DNA of 64,000 nucleotides from Alkalibacterium sp. 20 (GCF_001885615.1 NZ_LSRN01000056.1:48730-112729), one strand, 5' to 3'. Counted from the first letter of the stretch, positions 48,407-58,801 are shown. Notes: generated from the sequence alone by a model not told the origin. Made by a program: numbers and translations.

Positions 48407-49372
48407 TTAATCATTCTTACGGTCTAGTAAGACTGCGATAATGATAACGATCCCTTTAACCACTTGTTGATAAAAACTGGAAACACCGATTAAATTCAAA
48501 CCGTTGTTCAAGGTCCCAATGATGAGAGCACCAATAAGCGTCCCAAATAATCGACCACGTCCACCAGAAAGACTAGTTCCACCTAAAACGACAGCTGCGA
48601 TAGCGTCTAATTCGTAAGTCGTACCAGCAGTTGGTTGAGCTGAATTTAAACGTGAAGTTAAAATTAAACCAGCTAAGGAAGCCATCAAACCAGAAATCGA
48701 GTAAACAGCAATTTTGATCCAATCACTTTTTATCCCCGCTATATAAGCCGCATTTTCATTACCTCCTATCGCAAAAGTTTTTCGACCGAATGTCATCTTG
48801 TGTAAAACAACATATAATATTCCAAATGCAATTGCCATCAATATGACTGGAAAAGGAATACCGAAGAGATAACCTTTGCCGATAAATTGGAAAAAGAAAC
48901 TGTCACCAATTCCGGTTATCGGATTTCCGTTTGTATACACTAACGTTAAACCCCGATAAATGGTCATCGTCGCTAAGGTTGCAATAAAAGGAGCTGTATT
49001 TCCTTTCGCAATCAGCGTCCCATTTACAGCACCCAAGAGAGCTCCGATAACTAAAGCAGCAAGTGTTGCTACAACTGGGCTCCAGCCACCAGCAATCATA
49101 CCGGCACCTAGTGCACCACTTAATGCTAAGGTGGATCCGACTGACAGATCAATTCCGCCTGTAATAATGACAAACGTCATTCCAAATGCAATCAATCCAT
49201 TAATGGATACTTGTCGTAACAAATTCAAGATATTTCCCATTTGAATAAAATTAGGATTCATAATAGTTACAAAAACCATCAATACTATCAAGGCGAAAAA
49301 TGGACCTAGCTTCCGTATCATCTCACTGCGTTTTTCTTTTTTCTTTTCTATGCTACCTGCTTCTGTATTCAT
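48407..49372 (-). CDS. rbsC: Ribose ABC transporter permease
   Basis: A 321-residue membrane protein with about eight to ten hydrophobic helices. Typical blocks are AFGMTFVIITGGIDLSVGSTLALSG near residue 65 and AAVVLGGTSLSGGRGRLFGTLIGALIIGTLNNGLNL near the end. It forms the translocation path for ribose. Its start overlaps the rbsA stop (ATGA). Confidence 0.94.
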   Translation of the reverse strand: MNTEAGSIEKKKEKRSEMIRKLGPFFALIVLMVFVTIMNPNFIQMGNILNLLRQVSINGLIAFGMTFVIITGGIDLSVGSTLALSGALGAGMIAGGWSPVVATLAALVIGALLGAVNGTLIAKGNTAPFIATLATMTIYRGLTLVYTNGNPITGIGDSFFFQFIGKGYLFGIPFPVILMAIAFGILYVVLHKMTFGRKTFAIGGNENAAYIAGIKSDWIKIAVYSISGLMASLAGLILTSRLNSAQPTAGTTYELDAIAAVVLGGTSLSGGRGRLFGTLIGALIIGTLNNGLNLIGVSSFYQQVVKGIVIIIAVLLDRKND

Positions 49373-50853
49373 TTGTATCCTCCTGTCGCTAACGTCATAA
49401 TTTTTTCTTCGGATAAATCCGCCTTATCCATTTCACCAGCTATATGTCCTTCGTGGATAACTATCACACGATCACTGATCCCGATGATTTCAGGTAAATC
49501 ACTTGATACCATGATAATACCCACACCCCGCTCAGCTAATTCTTTCATTAACATGTAGATTTCACGTTTAGCACCCACGTCGACTCCTCGAGTTGGTTCA
49601 TCAAGAATAAGGACACGGGAACCTGCCCCGATCCATTTAGCCAGGACGACTTTTTGCTGATTACCTCCAGAAAGTGTCTTCACTGGGACATCCCCGCTTA
49701 CCGTTTTTACCGTAAGCCGTTTTATTAATAGTTCCGCAAAATCTTTTTCTTCTTTCGTGTTGATCCAGCCGCTGCGACTAAATTCTTCAATCGATGGTAA
49801 AGAAATGTTCCCTATCAATGAATCATCCAAAATCAATCCTTCTTCTTTACGGTTTTCCGTTAAGAAACCAATGCCTTGTCGAATAGCATCTGACGGTGAC
49901 TTAACGTCTATCTTTTCATCATCTAAAAATAATTGTCCAGAAGTTAATTTATCAATACCAAAAATACCGCGCATGATTTCTGTTCGTCCGGCACCCATCA
50001 ATCCAGAAAACCCTAGAATTTCACCTTGGTGAACATGAAAATTGATGTTTTCATAAACTTTGCCGTCGCTCAAGTCTTTTACTTCGAATAATACATTACC
50101 GTTCTCAGTTTCAATATTTGGATAGTAATCTTCCAAATCCCGTCCTACCATTTTCCTGACCACTTCATCCTTATCTGTCTCGTTGGTTGGTTTTGTATCT
50201 ACACTGATCCCGTCTCGCATAACAGTGATGCGATCACTGATTGCAAAAATTTCTTCCATTCGATGTGAAATGTAAATGATTGCTACATTCTTTGCCGCTA
50301 ATTTTTCGATTGTAGTAAACAAGACTTTAATCTCACGGTCCGTCAAAGCCGCTGTCGGTTCATCCATGATGATAACTTCCGCATTAGACATCAATGATTT
50401 AGCGATCTCAACTAGTTGTTGCTGTCCTACGGATAACGTACGCATTCCACGGTCTAGCTCAATATTCACGCCTAATTCCTTGAACAATTCACGAGCGATT
50501 TCACGCATTTCTTTTGTCTTGATCCAACCCCAGCTGGTTTTCTTTTCTCGTCCCATAAACAGGTTTTCCAATACCGTTAAATCAGGCCATGTAATCATTT
50601 CCTGGTGAATAAAACTGATGCCTTCTTCTTCGGCGCGTTTTGGATTCTCAAAGGTTCGTTCTTCCCCATTGATGATAACTGTTCCTGAATCGTATTTGTG
50701 TAACCCGGTTAAGATGTTCATTAAAGTAGATTTCCCAGCGCCGTTTTCGCCCATCAAGGCGTGTACTTCACCGGATTTAATATCTATATTGACACCTAAA
50801 AGTACTTTGTTGCTTCCAAAACTTTTTACGATGTCTTTCATTTGAATTTTCAC
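49369..50853 (-). CDS. rbsA: Ribose ABC transporter ATPase, tandem domains
   Basis: A 494-residue protein with two fused ATPase domains. Domain 1 has Walker A GENGAGKST, signature LSVGQQQLVEIAKSL and Walker B VIIMDEPTAAL. Domain 2 has the altered Walker A GLMGAGRTE typical of sugar importers, signature LSGGNQQKVVLAKW and VLILDEPTRGVD. The frame starts at GTG 50862, but TAGGAGG overlaps the region so that the GTG at 50853, eight bases later, is the better start. Confidence 0.94.
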   Translation of the reverse strand: MKIQMKDIVKSFGSNKVLLGVNIDIKSGEVHALMGENGAGKSTLMNILTGLHKYDSGTVIINGEERTFENPKRAEEEGISFIHQEMITWPDLTVLENLFMGREKKTSWGWIKTKEMREIARELFKELGVNIELDRGMRTLSVGQQQLVEIAKSLMSNAEVIIMDEPTAALTDREIKVLFTTIEKLAAKNVAIIYISHRMEEIFAISDRITVMRDGISVDTKPTNETDKDEVVRKMVGRDLEDYYPNIETENGNVLFEVKDLSDGKVYENINFHVHQGEILGFSGLMGAGRTEIMRGIFGIDKLTSGQLFLDDEKIDVKSPSDAIRQGIGFLTENRKEEGLILDDSLIGNISLPSIEEFSRSGWINTKEEKDFAELLIKRLTVKTVSGDVPVKTLSGGNQQKVVLAKWIGAGSRVLILDEPTRGVDVGAKREIYMLMKELAERGVGIIMVSSDLPEIIGISDRVIVIHEGHIAGEMDKADLSEEKIMTLATGGYK

Positions 50854-50865
50854 TGCATACACCTC

Positions 50866-51261
50866 CTAAAAAATGACGCCAGATTGTAAAATGATATTTG
50901 AATACGGCGTAGCTTCACCTGTCCTGATAATTGCTTTTACTCTTTGTGATTGTATTTTCAACTCTTCATGAGAAAGCCAATCCATTGCGATCTCACCCGT
51001 AAATTGGCTGATGGCTTTTAATTGTTCTGGATTTTTCTCTTTAATTTCTTGCGCCAGCATGTATTTCTCGACTTGCATTTCTTTTAATAAGACTGCCAAA
51101 ACATGAATGAATTTGGGTTCTCCAATTTCAAGTGCCAGATCGATTTTTTTAACATTCTCAGGAATAGGTAAACCACAATCGCCAATCATTATTTGATCGG
51201 TATGTCCTAAATCGGCAAGCACCTTGCTGATTTCACTATTTAAGATGCCATTCTTTTTCAT
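50866..51261 (-). CDS. rbsD: D-ribose pyranase
   Basis: Interconverts beta-pyran and beta-furan forms of ribose so that ribokinase can use it. It has 131 residues, the family length. The catalytic block is LADLGHTDQIMIGDCGLPIP with His20, and the C-terminal GEATPYSNIILQSGV is typical. The ATG is inside the end of rbsK (26-base overlap), with AAGGAAG within rbsK as ribosome site. Confidence 0.94.
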   Translation of the reverse strand: MKKNGILNSEISKVLADLGHTDQIMIGDCGLPIPENVKKIDLALEIGEPKFIHVLAVLLKEMQVEKYMLAQEIKEKNPEQLKAISQFTGEIAMDWLSHEELKIQSQRVKAIIRTGEATPYSNIILQSGVIF

Positions 51262-52141
51262 ACTTCTCGCTTCCTTTCATTTCATCTAGCGTTGGAATAC
51301 CCGTTTGGGCACCCATCTTCTGAATGGATAACGAGGCCGCTAAATTGCCAAAGCGAATACTATCTTCTATAGATAATCCATTTGACCAAGCGACTGCAAA
51401 TGCCCCATTGAACGTATCTCCAGCACCTGTAGTATCGACAGGCACCACTTTATTTGCTGGAACCAGTTTAACTTTTGTGCCGTCATGATAATAGACGCCT
51501 TCAGATCCCGCTGTCACCAATAATTTATTAGGATACCGTTCCAATACATCTTCCATCTTTTCACCTGGAAATAATACAGAAAATTCTGTTTCATTTGGAG
51601 TGATGAAACGTACCTTTTCAATAGCTTCAGCACTCATTCTTCTTGCAGGTGCGGGATTGTATAATACCGGAACCTCTAGTTCCGTGCAGACACGAACCAA
51701 TTCTTCAATCGCATCCACCGGAACTTCATTTTGGACAACAACCAGGTCGCTCGTTTTCAAGTCTTCTCGCGCCATAGCAATGCGTTCGGGTGTTAATGCG
51801 TTATTTGCTCCCGGGATATAAATAATGGCATTATCCCCATCTTGAATCGTGATAACTGCCGAACCAGAAGGCAATTGTGTAACCCGTTCCACATTGTTTA
51901 AAAAAATTTTATTTGCTTTCAAGTTCCTTTGAAGTTCTTCTGCGAACGTATCGTTCCCTACTGTCCCTATCATAAAAACATCAGCACCTAAACGCGCCGC
52001 AGCTACCGCCTGGTTGGCTCCCTTACCCCCAAATGCAGTGGAAAAGTTTTTTCCTTCAACTGTTTCACCAACTTGTGGCCGTTTGTCTGTTTCAATGACG
52101 AAATCCGTTGAAATACTACCTGCTACTGTGATTTTTACCAT
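51236..52141 (-). CDS. rbsK: Ribokinase
   Basis: PfkB-family kinase making ribose-5-phosphate. It has 301 residues. The N-terminal signature is FGGKGANQAVAAARLG near residue 38; the second signature with the catalytic Asp is DTTGAGDTFNGAF near residue 240. The start ATG lies six bases after the GAGGAG that overlaps the rbsR stop, so translation is coupled to rbsR. Confidence 0.95.
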   Translation of the reverse strand: MVKITVAGSISTDFVIETDKRPQVGETVEGKNFSTAFGGKGANQAVAAARLGADVFMIGTVGNDTFAEELQRNLKANKIFLNNVERVTQLPSGSAVITIQDGDNAIIYIPGANNALTPERIAMAREDLKTSDLVVVQNEVPVDAIEELVRVCTELEVPVLYNPAPARRMSAEAIEKVRFITPNETEFSVLFPGEKMEDVLERYPNKLLVTAGSEGVYYHDGTKVKLVPANKVVPVDTTGAGDTFNGAFAVAWSNGLSIEDSIRFGNLAASLSIQKMGAQTGIPTLDEMKGSEKYEKEWHLK

Positions 52142-52144
52142 TCA

Positions 52145-53122
52145 TTACTCCTCACTTTCTCTTAAAGAATCTCGAACGACGAGTTCAGGATCCAACTTTA
52201 TTCGTTTGTTACTGATTGTATCTTTCCTGATTTGGCGAACCAACAAATCCGCAGCTTGATAACCTGCTTGAAAGGCCGGCTGAGATATCGTTGTTAATCC
52301 CGGATACACTAATTGACTAAAGGGAATATTGTCATACCCGATCACTTGAATGTCTCGTGGGATCTGATAGCCTCTCTGCTGTGCTTCTTTCATTACTGCT
52401 AAAGCAAACAAATCGTTACTCGCGATGATGCTATTCATCTTGCCATATAAATCAAAAATTTCTTTGGCAGTCGTTTCTGCTTCTTTAATCGTATACGATC
52501 CTGTTTCAAAAATTTCATATTCAACGTCAGTCGGATTCAATACGGACAAGATACCAAGTAAGCGATCAATTGCTCCAGGAACTGATTTAGGTCCTGCAAT
52601 AATCAATACTTTGCCAGGTTTCCGATCAATAATAGCTTGAGCGGCTAGAATACCCCCTTTAACGTCATTGGTATAGACTGCATAGTCATCTCCCTCTAGT
52701 ACCCGGTCCAGCATAACAATAGGCATGGGATGATGATGACTAAGTGTGCCTTCGACAGCTGACAAGACGCCCGCGACATTTTGTTGTGCAAATAATCTCA
52801 TGTAATTATCCCCAGCTTTACTGCCTTCTTCGACATTACCCAGAATCACGCTGTATCCATTCTCACGGGCACTTTCTTCGATTCCTTTCATAAGTAATGG
52901 GAAGTAGGGGTTAGAAATATCAGGCAACAACAGTCCAATCATTTTGGACGTTTTTTGAAACAAAGAGCGCGCCACTTCATTGGGATAATAATTTAATTCA
53001 TTAATGGAGGATTCTACTTTTTCCCGAGCTTTCTCGCTCACATACCCATTTTTATTTAATGCACGAGAAACAGTTGCAACTGATACTCCCGCATGCTTCG
53101 CTACATCTTTGATTGTTACCAT
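52145..53122 (-). CDS. rbsR: LacI-family ribose operon repressor
   Basis: A 325-residue regulator: the LacI helix-turn-helix TIKDVAKHAGVSVATVSRALN at residues 3-23 and a ribose-binding-protein-like effector domain (MIGLLLPDISNPYFPLLMKGIE, DIQVIGYDNIPFSQLVYPGLTTI). It is first in the operon it most likely controls. The frame opens at GTG 53131; the ATG at 53122 gives the canonical N-terminus and lies seven bases after AGGT. The operator-like palindrome is at 53206. Confidence 0.93.
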   Translation of the reverse strand: MVTIKDVAKHAGVSVATVSRALNKNGYVSEKAREKVESSINELNYYPNEVARSLFQKTSKMIGLLLPDISNPYFPLLMKGIEESARENGYSVILGNVEEGSKAGDNYMRLFAQQNVAGVLSAVEGTLSHHHPMPIVMLDRVLEGDDYAVYTNDVKGGILAAQAIIDRKPGKVLIIAGPKSVPGAIDRLLGILSVLNPTDVEYEIFETGSYTIKEAETTAKEIFDLYGKMNSIIASNDLFALAVMKEAQQRGYQIPRDIQVIGYDNIPFSQLVYPGLTTISQPAFQAGYQAADLLVRQIRKDTISNKRIKLDPELVVRDSLRESEE

Positions 53123-53154
53123 TACTTTCACCTACCTCGAATCCAGTCATCATC

Positions 53155-53168
53155 TTATATCGATTACT
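53155..53168 (-). promoter_or_regulatory. Weak second LacI-type half-operator in the rbsR leader
   Basis: TTATATCGATTACT matches 11 of 14 positions of the cre/LacI-type consensus TGWAANCGNTNWCA. It lies 51 bp from the strong site at 53206 on the rbsR side. It could be an auxiliary operator, or chance. Confidence 0.25.
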
Positions 53169-53205
53169 ACTGTTTAGGATTCCCAAAAAAATGAAACCTA
53201 GAATG

Positions 53206-53252
53206 TGTAACCGATTACAGAATAACAATATCATACTATACAGATAATGCAA
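53206..53252 (-). promoter_or_regulatory. rbs promoter with cre/RbsR-type operator
   Basis: Leftward: -35 TTGCAT (53252-53247), 16-base spacer, -10 TATTGT (53230-53225). TGTAACCGATTACA at 53206-53219 matches the consensus TGWAANCGNTNWCA at every position and begins five bases past the -10, over the expected start point. It could be bound by RbsR, by CcpA, or by both. Confidence 0.7.
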
Positions 53253-53580
53253 GCGTTTTTATTCGAAACGACGAAAAATATTTTTTCCGAACTTTAGGTT
53301 ACGCCTTTAAGTTCGTCTCCACGTGCATTGTAGGTTGAGAAGTCAAACAGTTTCTGATAACAGATCAATTATTCCAGACCTTAGCTACTTTTCCTATATC
53401 AATATCATATTAAGCGTGCTGCTATACATTAAGTTTCTCTCCTATTGATTACAGCATTCCGTATTCTACACCATTATAAACCAAGTTCAAGTGATATCCG
53501 CTACCACTTGGGGCACCACATTTTCTACTAAATTCAATCTCATTTTGCCTGATTCGATTATCCCCCCTGATTTTTCCATG
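53253..53580. other. Intergenic stretch without a gene
   Basis: About 330 bases between the rbs promoter and the terminator of the maltose cluster. A hairpin CGAACTT/AAGTTCG (53288-53315) and an imperfect CAAGTG/CACTTG pair near 53490 are visible; neither has a T-run. I see no supported reading frame. Confidence 0.5.
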
Positions 53581-53581
53581 A

Positions 53582-53612
53582 GTAAAGGGCCGGAAAATAT
53601 CCGGCCCTTTAC
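53582..53612 (-). terminator. Terminator-like stem after the 6-phospho-alpha-glucosidase gene
   Basis: A perfect 13-bp GC-rich stem (53582-53594 with 53600-53612), loop AAATA. The T-run on the leftward side is short (TTT within the arm), so efficiency may be moderate. Confidence 0.7.
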
Positions 53613-53653
53613 TTATTTTATTTAACTGACTTACCACTATCCATCAGAAAAAA

Positions 53654-55006
<1,353 letters not shown>

Positions 55007-55010
55007 TTAT

Positions 55011-56600
55011 TTATTTTTCTACAGGTTCACGATTCAATACAGTATCGACTGCTTTGCGAATTTTATTTACTTGCAAGCCATACACCACTTGAACATTCTG
55101 ACCTCTTTTCATAACTCCACTGGCACCTGTCTCCCCTGTTAAGAGTCCTTCATTTACTTTATCCGGATCTAGCAAAGTTAAACGTAAGCGAGAGTAGCAG
55201 TTATTTACTGTCTGAATGTTTTCGTCCCCGCCAAGCGCAGTAATTATGGTTTGCGCCAGTCCTAAATCACTTGCGGGTTCGCCACCTTGAGCTTGTTTTT
55301 CTTGATAATCTTTTTTCGAGTACAAACGTGTTTCTCCACCCTCATCTTCTCGTCCAATCGTTTTATAATTAAACATGGAAATCAAGAAACGGAATAAGAA
55401 ATAGTAGATTGCAAAGAACACGAGTCCTACTGCAATATACATTGGCCAACCTGTACGTTCTGTTCCTAGAGGAACATTATATAACAAGAAGTCTATGAAT
55501 CCATTAGGACCAATGGCACGAACATTAAACAGATTCAAGACAACCATACTTAGCCCACTCAGACCTGCATGGACGACGAACAGTAAAGGAGCCACGAACA
55601 TAAAGGCAAATTCGATAGGCTCGGTTACTCCGGCAATGAAAGAAGTCACTGCAGCTGGAATTAAAATCGCACGTGCTTTTGCTTTGTTTTCTGGTTTAGC
55701 TCTGTGATACATAGCTAAACACGCACCGATCAGTCCAAACATTTTAGAAATTCCGCGAGCGTCCCAAATAACACTTGGGGCTAATAAGCCGCCATCAGCA
55801 TTGGCAATTTCTGCAAAGTAGATGTTACGCGCTCCTTCAAAAATTTCGCCACCCACTTCAGCAATGCCACCTAATTCAGTGTATAAGAATGGCGTATACA
55901 CTAAGTGATGTAATCCAGTTGGGATAAGCAACCTTTCCAGTGCACCGTATAAGAACAGTCCAAAGTTGCCACTCTGGTTGATCAAAATCCCTAAACTGCT
56001 AATACCCGATTGGAAAAATGGCCAAATACTTGTAAACAAGATGGCTAACAAAACGACAACCGGAATCAACACGATAAATACAAATCGGGAGCCACCATAA
56101 ATTTGGAAGGCGTTGTTGAATTCTTTATCAGCAAAGCGATTATGTACAAGCGCTGTGACGATTCCTAAGAAAATCCCAAGAAACACTCCCATATCCAGTA
56201 TCTGTACACCGAGCACCATTGTTTGTCCGGTGCCCTGAAGATCTCCTTCGATTAACATCCCTTGAATACCCATAAAGCCATTCATCGCATTGATAAAGAC
56301 TAGGTATCCGAGTAAAGCAATAAACCCAGCTTCTGATTTTTTCTTGTTGGCTAGCCCGACAGCCAACCCGACAGAAAAGACTAAGCCTAAATTAACTAAG
56401 ATTGAAACAAGCGAGCCTGACAGAATTGTTCCAAAACCAGTTGTAACTGGATTATCTAAAAAAGGAACAACTTCCAGTAAACGTGCGTTGGTAAATAAAT
56501 TTCCTATCGCGATTAAAATCCCCGCAATCGGTAAAATTAAAACAGGTATAAACATTGCTTTGGAAAAATTTTGCATCGTATCCATTATTCTTTCTTTCAT
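55011..56600 (-). CDS. malP: PTS alpha-glucoside/maltose EIICB
   Basis: Membrane sugar transporter that phosphorylates its sugar during entry. Its IIC domain covers about residues 1-430 with about ten hydrophobic helices (FSKAMFIPVLILPIAGILIAIG; GVTEPIEFAFMFVAPLL). The IIB domain is at about 450-529 with the phospho-Cys in VNNCYSRLRL. No IIA domain is attached; the IIA-Glc encoded at 29.4 kb could serve it. Pairing with GH4 malA indicates maltose or similar alpha-glucosides (GlvC/MalP type). The start is ATG 56600; the TTG at 56615 belongs to the ribosome site GGAGGG. Confidence 0.92.
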   Translation of the reverse strand: MKERIMDTMQNFSKAMFIPVLILPIAGILIAIGNLFTNARLLEVVPFLDNPVTTGFGTILSGSLVSILVNLGLVFSVGLAVGLANKKKSEAGFIALLGYLVFINAMNGFMGIQGMLIEGDLQGTGQTMVLGVQILDMGVFLGIFLGIVTALVHNRFADKEFNNAFQIYGGSRFVFIVLIPVVVLLAILFTSIWPFFQSGISSLGILINQSGNFGLFLYGALERLLIPTGLHHLVYTPFLYTELGGIAEVGGEIFEGARNIYFAEIANADGGLLAPSVIWDARGISKMFGLIGACLAMYHRAKPENKAKARAILIPAAVTSFIAGVTEPIEFAFMFVAPLLFVVHAGLSGLSMVVLNLFNVRAIGPNGFIDFLLYNVPLGTERTGWPMYIAVGLVFFAIYYFLFRFLISMFNYKTIGREDEGGETRLYSKKDYQEKQAQGGEPASDLGLAQTIITALGGDENIQTVNNCYSRLRLTLLDPDKVNEGLLTGETGASGVMKRGQNVQVVYGLQVNKIRKAVDTVLNREPVEK

Positions 56601-56680
56601 TTTCTTTCCCTCCAATATTTTTAAGTTAATTCAAGTGTAGCGTTAAGCTGTCTGGAATAAAAGGCTTTCATAATAAGAAA

Positions 56681-56710
56681 AAACGTGTTTCGCCAGAACG
56701 AAACACGTTT
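56681..56710 (-). terminator. Terminator after the RpiR-type regulator gene
   Basis: AAACGTGTTTCG pairs with CGAAACACGTTT (loop of six); leftward it is followed by six T. It separates the regulator's transcript from malP-malA, which should have their own promoter between 56600 and 56680. Confidence 0.88.
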
Positions 56711-56822
56711 CAAAAAAATGAATTATTTATCAAGATAACGCGGTTTGACAACTAATAGACACTATGTTCTCTATCAATTAATAACACACATGACTATAAC
56801 TACTTAGGTGATGCCTTTAAAA

Positions 56823-57602
56823 TCATTCCAGCTCTGAATAATCTCTTACTTCATTAATTCCTTTTAAATAGCCACTGAGTAGATACTCGATCAATAATAA
56901 AGTAAAAGGAAAAAAGGTGTTTGGGAGTAAATTACGATCGTCCAGTTTATGTTTATCGGTAATTTTGAAGTTCAAATCACTGTATTCACTTAAACGATTA
57001 GACGTTTCTTTTGTAAAGGAAACAGTGTATACTCCCGCTTTTTTAGCAGTATGCATCTTGTCCAGCACACCTTGCGTTTCGCCCGATTTGGAAATTGCCA
57101 CAAAGGCGCCGATGTTTTTTAGATTATTTTCCAAAACACCTACTGAATCAAGTGAGGTTGCAATAATTACTTGTTTTCCCAATAGCAATAATTTTTTATA
57201 TAAATATTCTGCTGTGATTGCAGAAAAACCTGCTGCATAGATGAAAATGAACTTCCCATCTAAACACAGAACGTTTTCAATAAATGCATCCATGTCTTCT
57301 GTTGAATTATGTTGCAAGACTAACGATCGCTCAAGATCAAAAAAATCCGTTTCTGTTGTTTTATCGGTATCTTTCCCGGCATTGATTAATGGTACTAAAT
57401 GGTAATACAGATCAATAAAACCGGTATAGCCCAATTTTTTTGATAAACGAATGACACTTGCCGGAGATGTGTAATTATCTTTGGCGATTTGACGCACACC
57501 TTTTTGAAGTACGCAATCCATATGATCCAAAATGTAAGTAAGTAATTGCTGATCTAACTCTGATAGCTCTTTGCCTTGTGTTAATTTAGCGATATCGAAC
57601 AC
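56823..57602 (-). CDS. MurR/RpiR-family regulator (GlvR-like)
   Basis: A 259-residue regulator. The N-terminal RpiR helix-turn-helix (KGVRQIAKDNYTSPASVIRLSKKLGYTGF) is followed by a SIS sugar-phosphate-binding domain (FIFIYAAGFSAITAEYLYKKLLLLGK; VAISKSGETQGVL). It likely senses a sugar phosphate and controls the adjacent malP-malA; B. subtilis GlvR plays this role as an activator. The start is GTG 57602 after AAGGAG. It has its own terminator. Confidence 0.9.
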   Translation of the reverse strand: MFDIAKLTQGKELSELDQQLLTYILDHMDCVLQKGVRQIAKDNYTSPASVIRLSKKLGYTGFIDLYYHLVPLINAGKDTDKTTETDFFDLERSLVLQHNSTEDMDAFIENVLCLDGKFIFIYAAGFSAITAEYLYKKLLLLGKQVIIATSLDSVGVLENNLKNIGAFVAISKSGETQGVLDKMHTAKKAGVYTVSFTKETSNRLSEYSDLNFKITDKHKLDDRNLLPNTFFPFTLLLIEYLLSGYLKGINEVRDYSELE

Positions 57603-57795
57603 ATTTATCTTCTCCTTATTTCATTCTCACCATCAGTATAACTAAAATCCCGAAGAATAAAAGGGCTATCACTAAGATTATTGAGAACAAATAGAACTCT
57701 TTTTCCATCATTTTAAATAAATTTGCCTTAATCATTATGAACATTGAAAAAAATCATCACCACTAAGTTATCGCTCATTTCGAATACACAAAAAA

Positions 57796-57859
57796 GGTTC
57801 TATCATTAATCGAATCAGCGAGTTCGATAGAACTTACCAACACGATTAATGATAGAACC
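57796..57859. repeat. Nested inverted repeat, possible leftward terminator
   Basis: 57796-57812 (GGTTCTATCATTAATCG) is perfectly complementary to 57843-57859. The 30-base interval contains a second small palindrome AGTTC-GATA-GAACT, which repeats the GTTC/GATAGAAC text of the arms. Leftward the outer stem is followed by six T, so it can act as a terminator. Confidence 0.75.
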
Positions 57860-57912
57860 AAAAAAGTCCAACTTTTGTGGGTCACTATAATAGCCAGAAA
57901 TATTTAAGTGCA

Positions 57913-58094
57913 TAAAAAAAAGTGCGGACAGTTTGGCCTGTCCGCACTAACGCAACCTACATTGTAAGCGAGATCTCGCGTTCACAGCGTTCGATCTCCA
58001 ATACCAACTTCCCGTTGTGATGATTTAACATCTGTATCGTGCATGAAGTTTCCACAAAAAGTGGAAACATTCGACTCATCGCATAAACATTATA
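57913..58094 (-). ncRNA. Candidate structured small RNA downstream of the SGNH hydrolase gene
   Basis: Read leftward: a perfect -10 TATAAT (58094-58089) with a poor -35 (TTGTAA at 20-base spacing); a hairpin GTTTCCAC/GTGGAAAC (58068-58048); a stretch with the 12-bp palindrome GCGAGATCTCGC (57979-57968) and GGAGATC able to pair with it; then a strong terminator AGTGCGGACAG/CTGTCCGCACT (57948-57921) with eight T. No reading frame explains it. It may instead be only a 3' region of the SGNH gene. I do not recognise an RNA family. Confidence 0.35.
57921..57948 (-). terminator. Strong GC-rich leftward terminator
   Basis: An 11-bp perfect stem with six-base loop followed leftward by eight T. It ends whatever transcript comes from the SGNH hydrolase gene or the candidate RNA. 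Confidence 0.9.
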
Positions 58095-58114
58095 CTAACA
58101 TATAACTCACTGCT

Positions 58115-58762
58115 TTACAACATCTTTTTTTCTACAATGTAATCAATCCAGGCCTTAGCTATCAAACCGTGCCCTGCTAAGGTTGGATGGACACCATCTT
58201 TACCTGTATAATAACTAAATCCATTCTTTATTCCCTGCGCATTGAGCAATCCATCTAGTGGGATCAATTCCGTTTGATATTCTTTCGCCATTTTTCTGAC
58301 AATTTGGATGCGTTGATCCAAATCTTTTCGCCAATTCACGCGATCTTTCGGATAAGGAAGAACAAAAGGTTCCATTAGTATCACACGTGCATCCGTACGC
58401 TGGATAAGCGACTTAAGTAAAAAACGGTATTCGGATTCAAATTCTTCTAGTTCTGCTTCAGTCGCTATGTGGTTACTCTCCTGATTTCTCGACGTATCAT
58501 TGATACCTATGAGCAAGGTCACGATATCTGGATTCAAATCTAAACAATCTTCTTCCCATCTGTTTTCAACATCACTCAGTTTATTTCCACTAATGCCTCT
58601 GTTTAAAATGGTTAATCTTTTTTCTGGAAATAGCGTTTGAAGATAAGCAGAAATCAATAACGGAAAACCCTGTCCGAGATCAGTCGGATCAAGTCTATCA
58701 CGACCTGCATCAGTAATGCTGTCTCCAATAAATAAAAAAGTATCATCATTCATTATTTTCAT
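58115..58762 (-). CDS. SGNH/GDSL-family hydrolase
   Basis: A 215-residue esterase/lipase-fold protein without signal peptide. The four SGNH blocks are visible: FIGDSITDAG (Ser nucleophile, near residue 13), RGISGNKLSD (Gly), IGINDTSR (Asn) and DGVHPTLAGH (Asp/His). Cytosolic members often deacetylate sugars. It lies 39 bases after a ROK-family gene on the same strand, in a possible operon with the GGT homologue, so an acetylated sugar derivative is a reasonable guess. GAGGAGG precedes the ATG. Confidence 0.88.
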   Translation of the reverse strand: MKIMNDDTFLFIGDSITDAGRDRLDPTDLGQGFPLLISAYLQTLFPEKRLTILNRGISGNKLSDVENRWEEDCLDLNPDIVTLLIGINDTSRNQESNHIATEAELEEFESEYRFLLKSLIQRTDARVILMEPFVLPYPKDRVNWRKDLDQRIQIVRKMAKEYQTELIPLDGLLNAQGIKNGFSYYTGKDGVHPTLAGHGLIAKAWIDYIVEKKML

Positions 58763-58801
58763 CTGAATCCTCCTCGTATAATAAGTTTATTACTAATAGT
58801 T

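Noticed and set aside
53449..53637. 62-codon minus-strand ORF downstream of malA
   Set aside because: It runs across the GC-rich terminator stem at 53582-53612, has no ribosome site and gives a product with no family resemblance.
57796..57859. Terminal inverted repeats of an insertion sequence
   Set aside because: Only about 30 bases separate the arms, there is no transposase fragment, and the leftward T6 fits a terminator.
57796..58094. T-box or known riboswitch ahead of the RpiR-type regulator
   Set aside because: No T-box antiterminator sequence or recognisable aptamer core is visible, and two terminators stand between it and the regulator gene.
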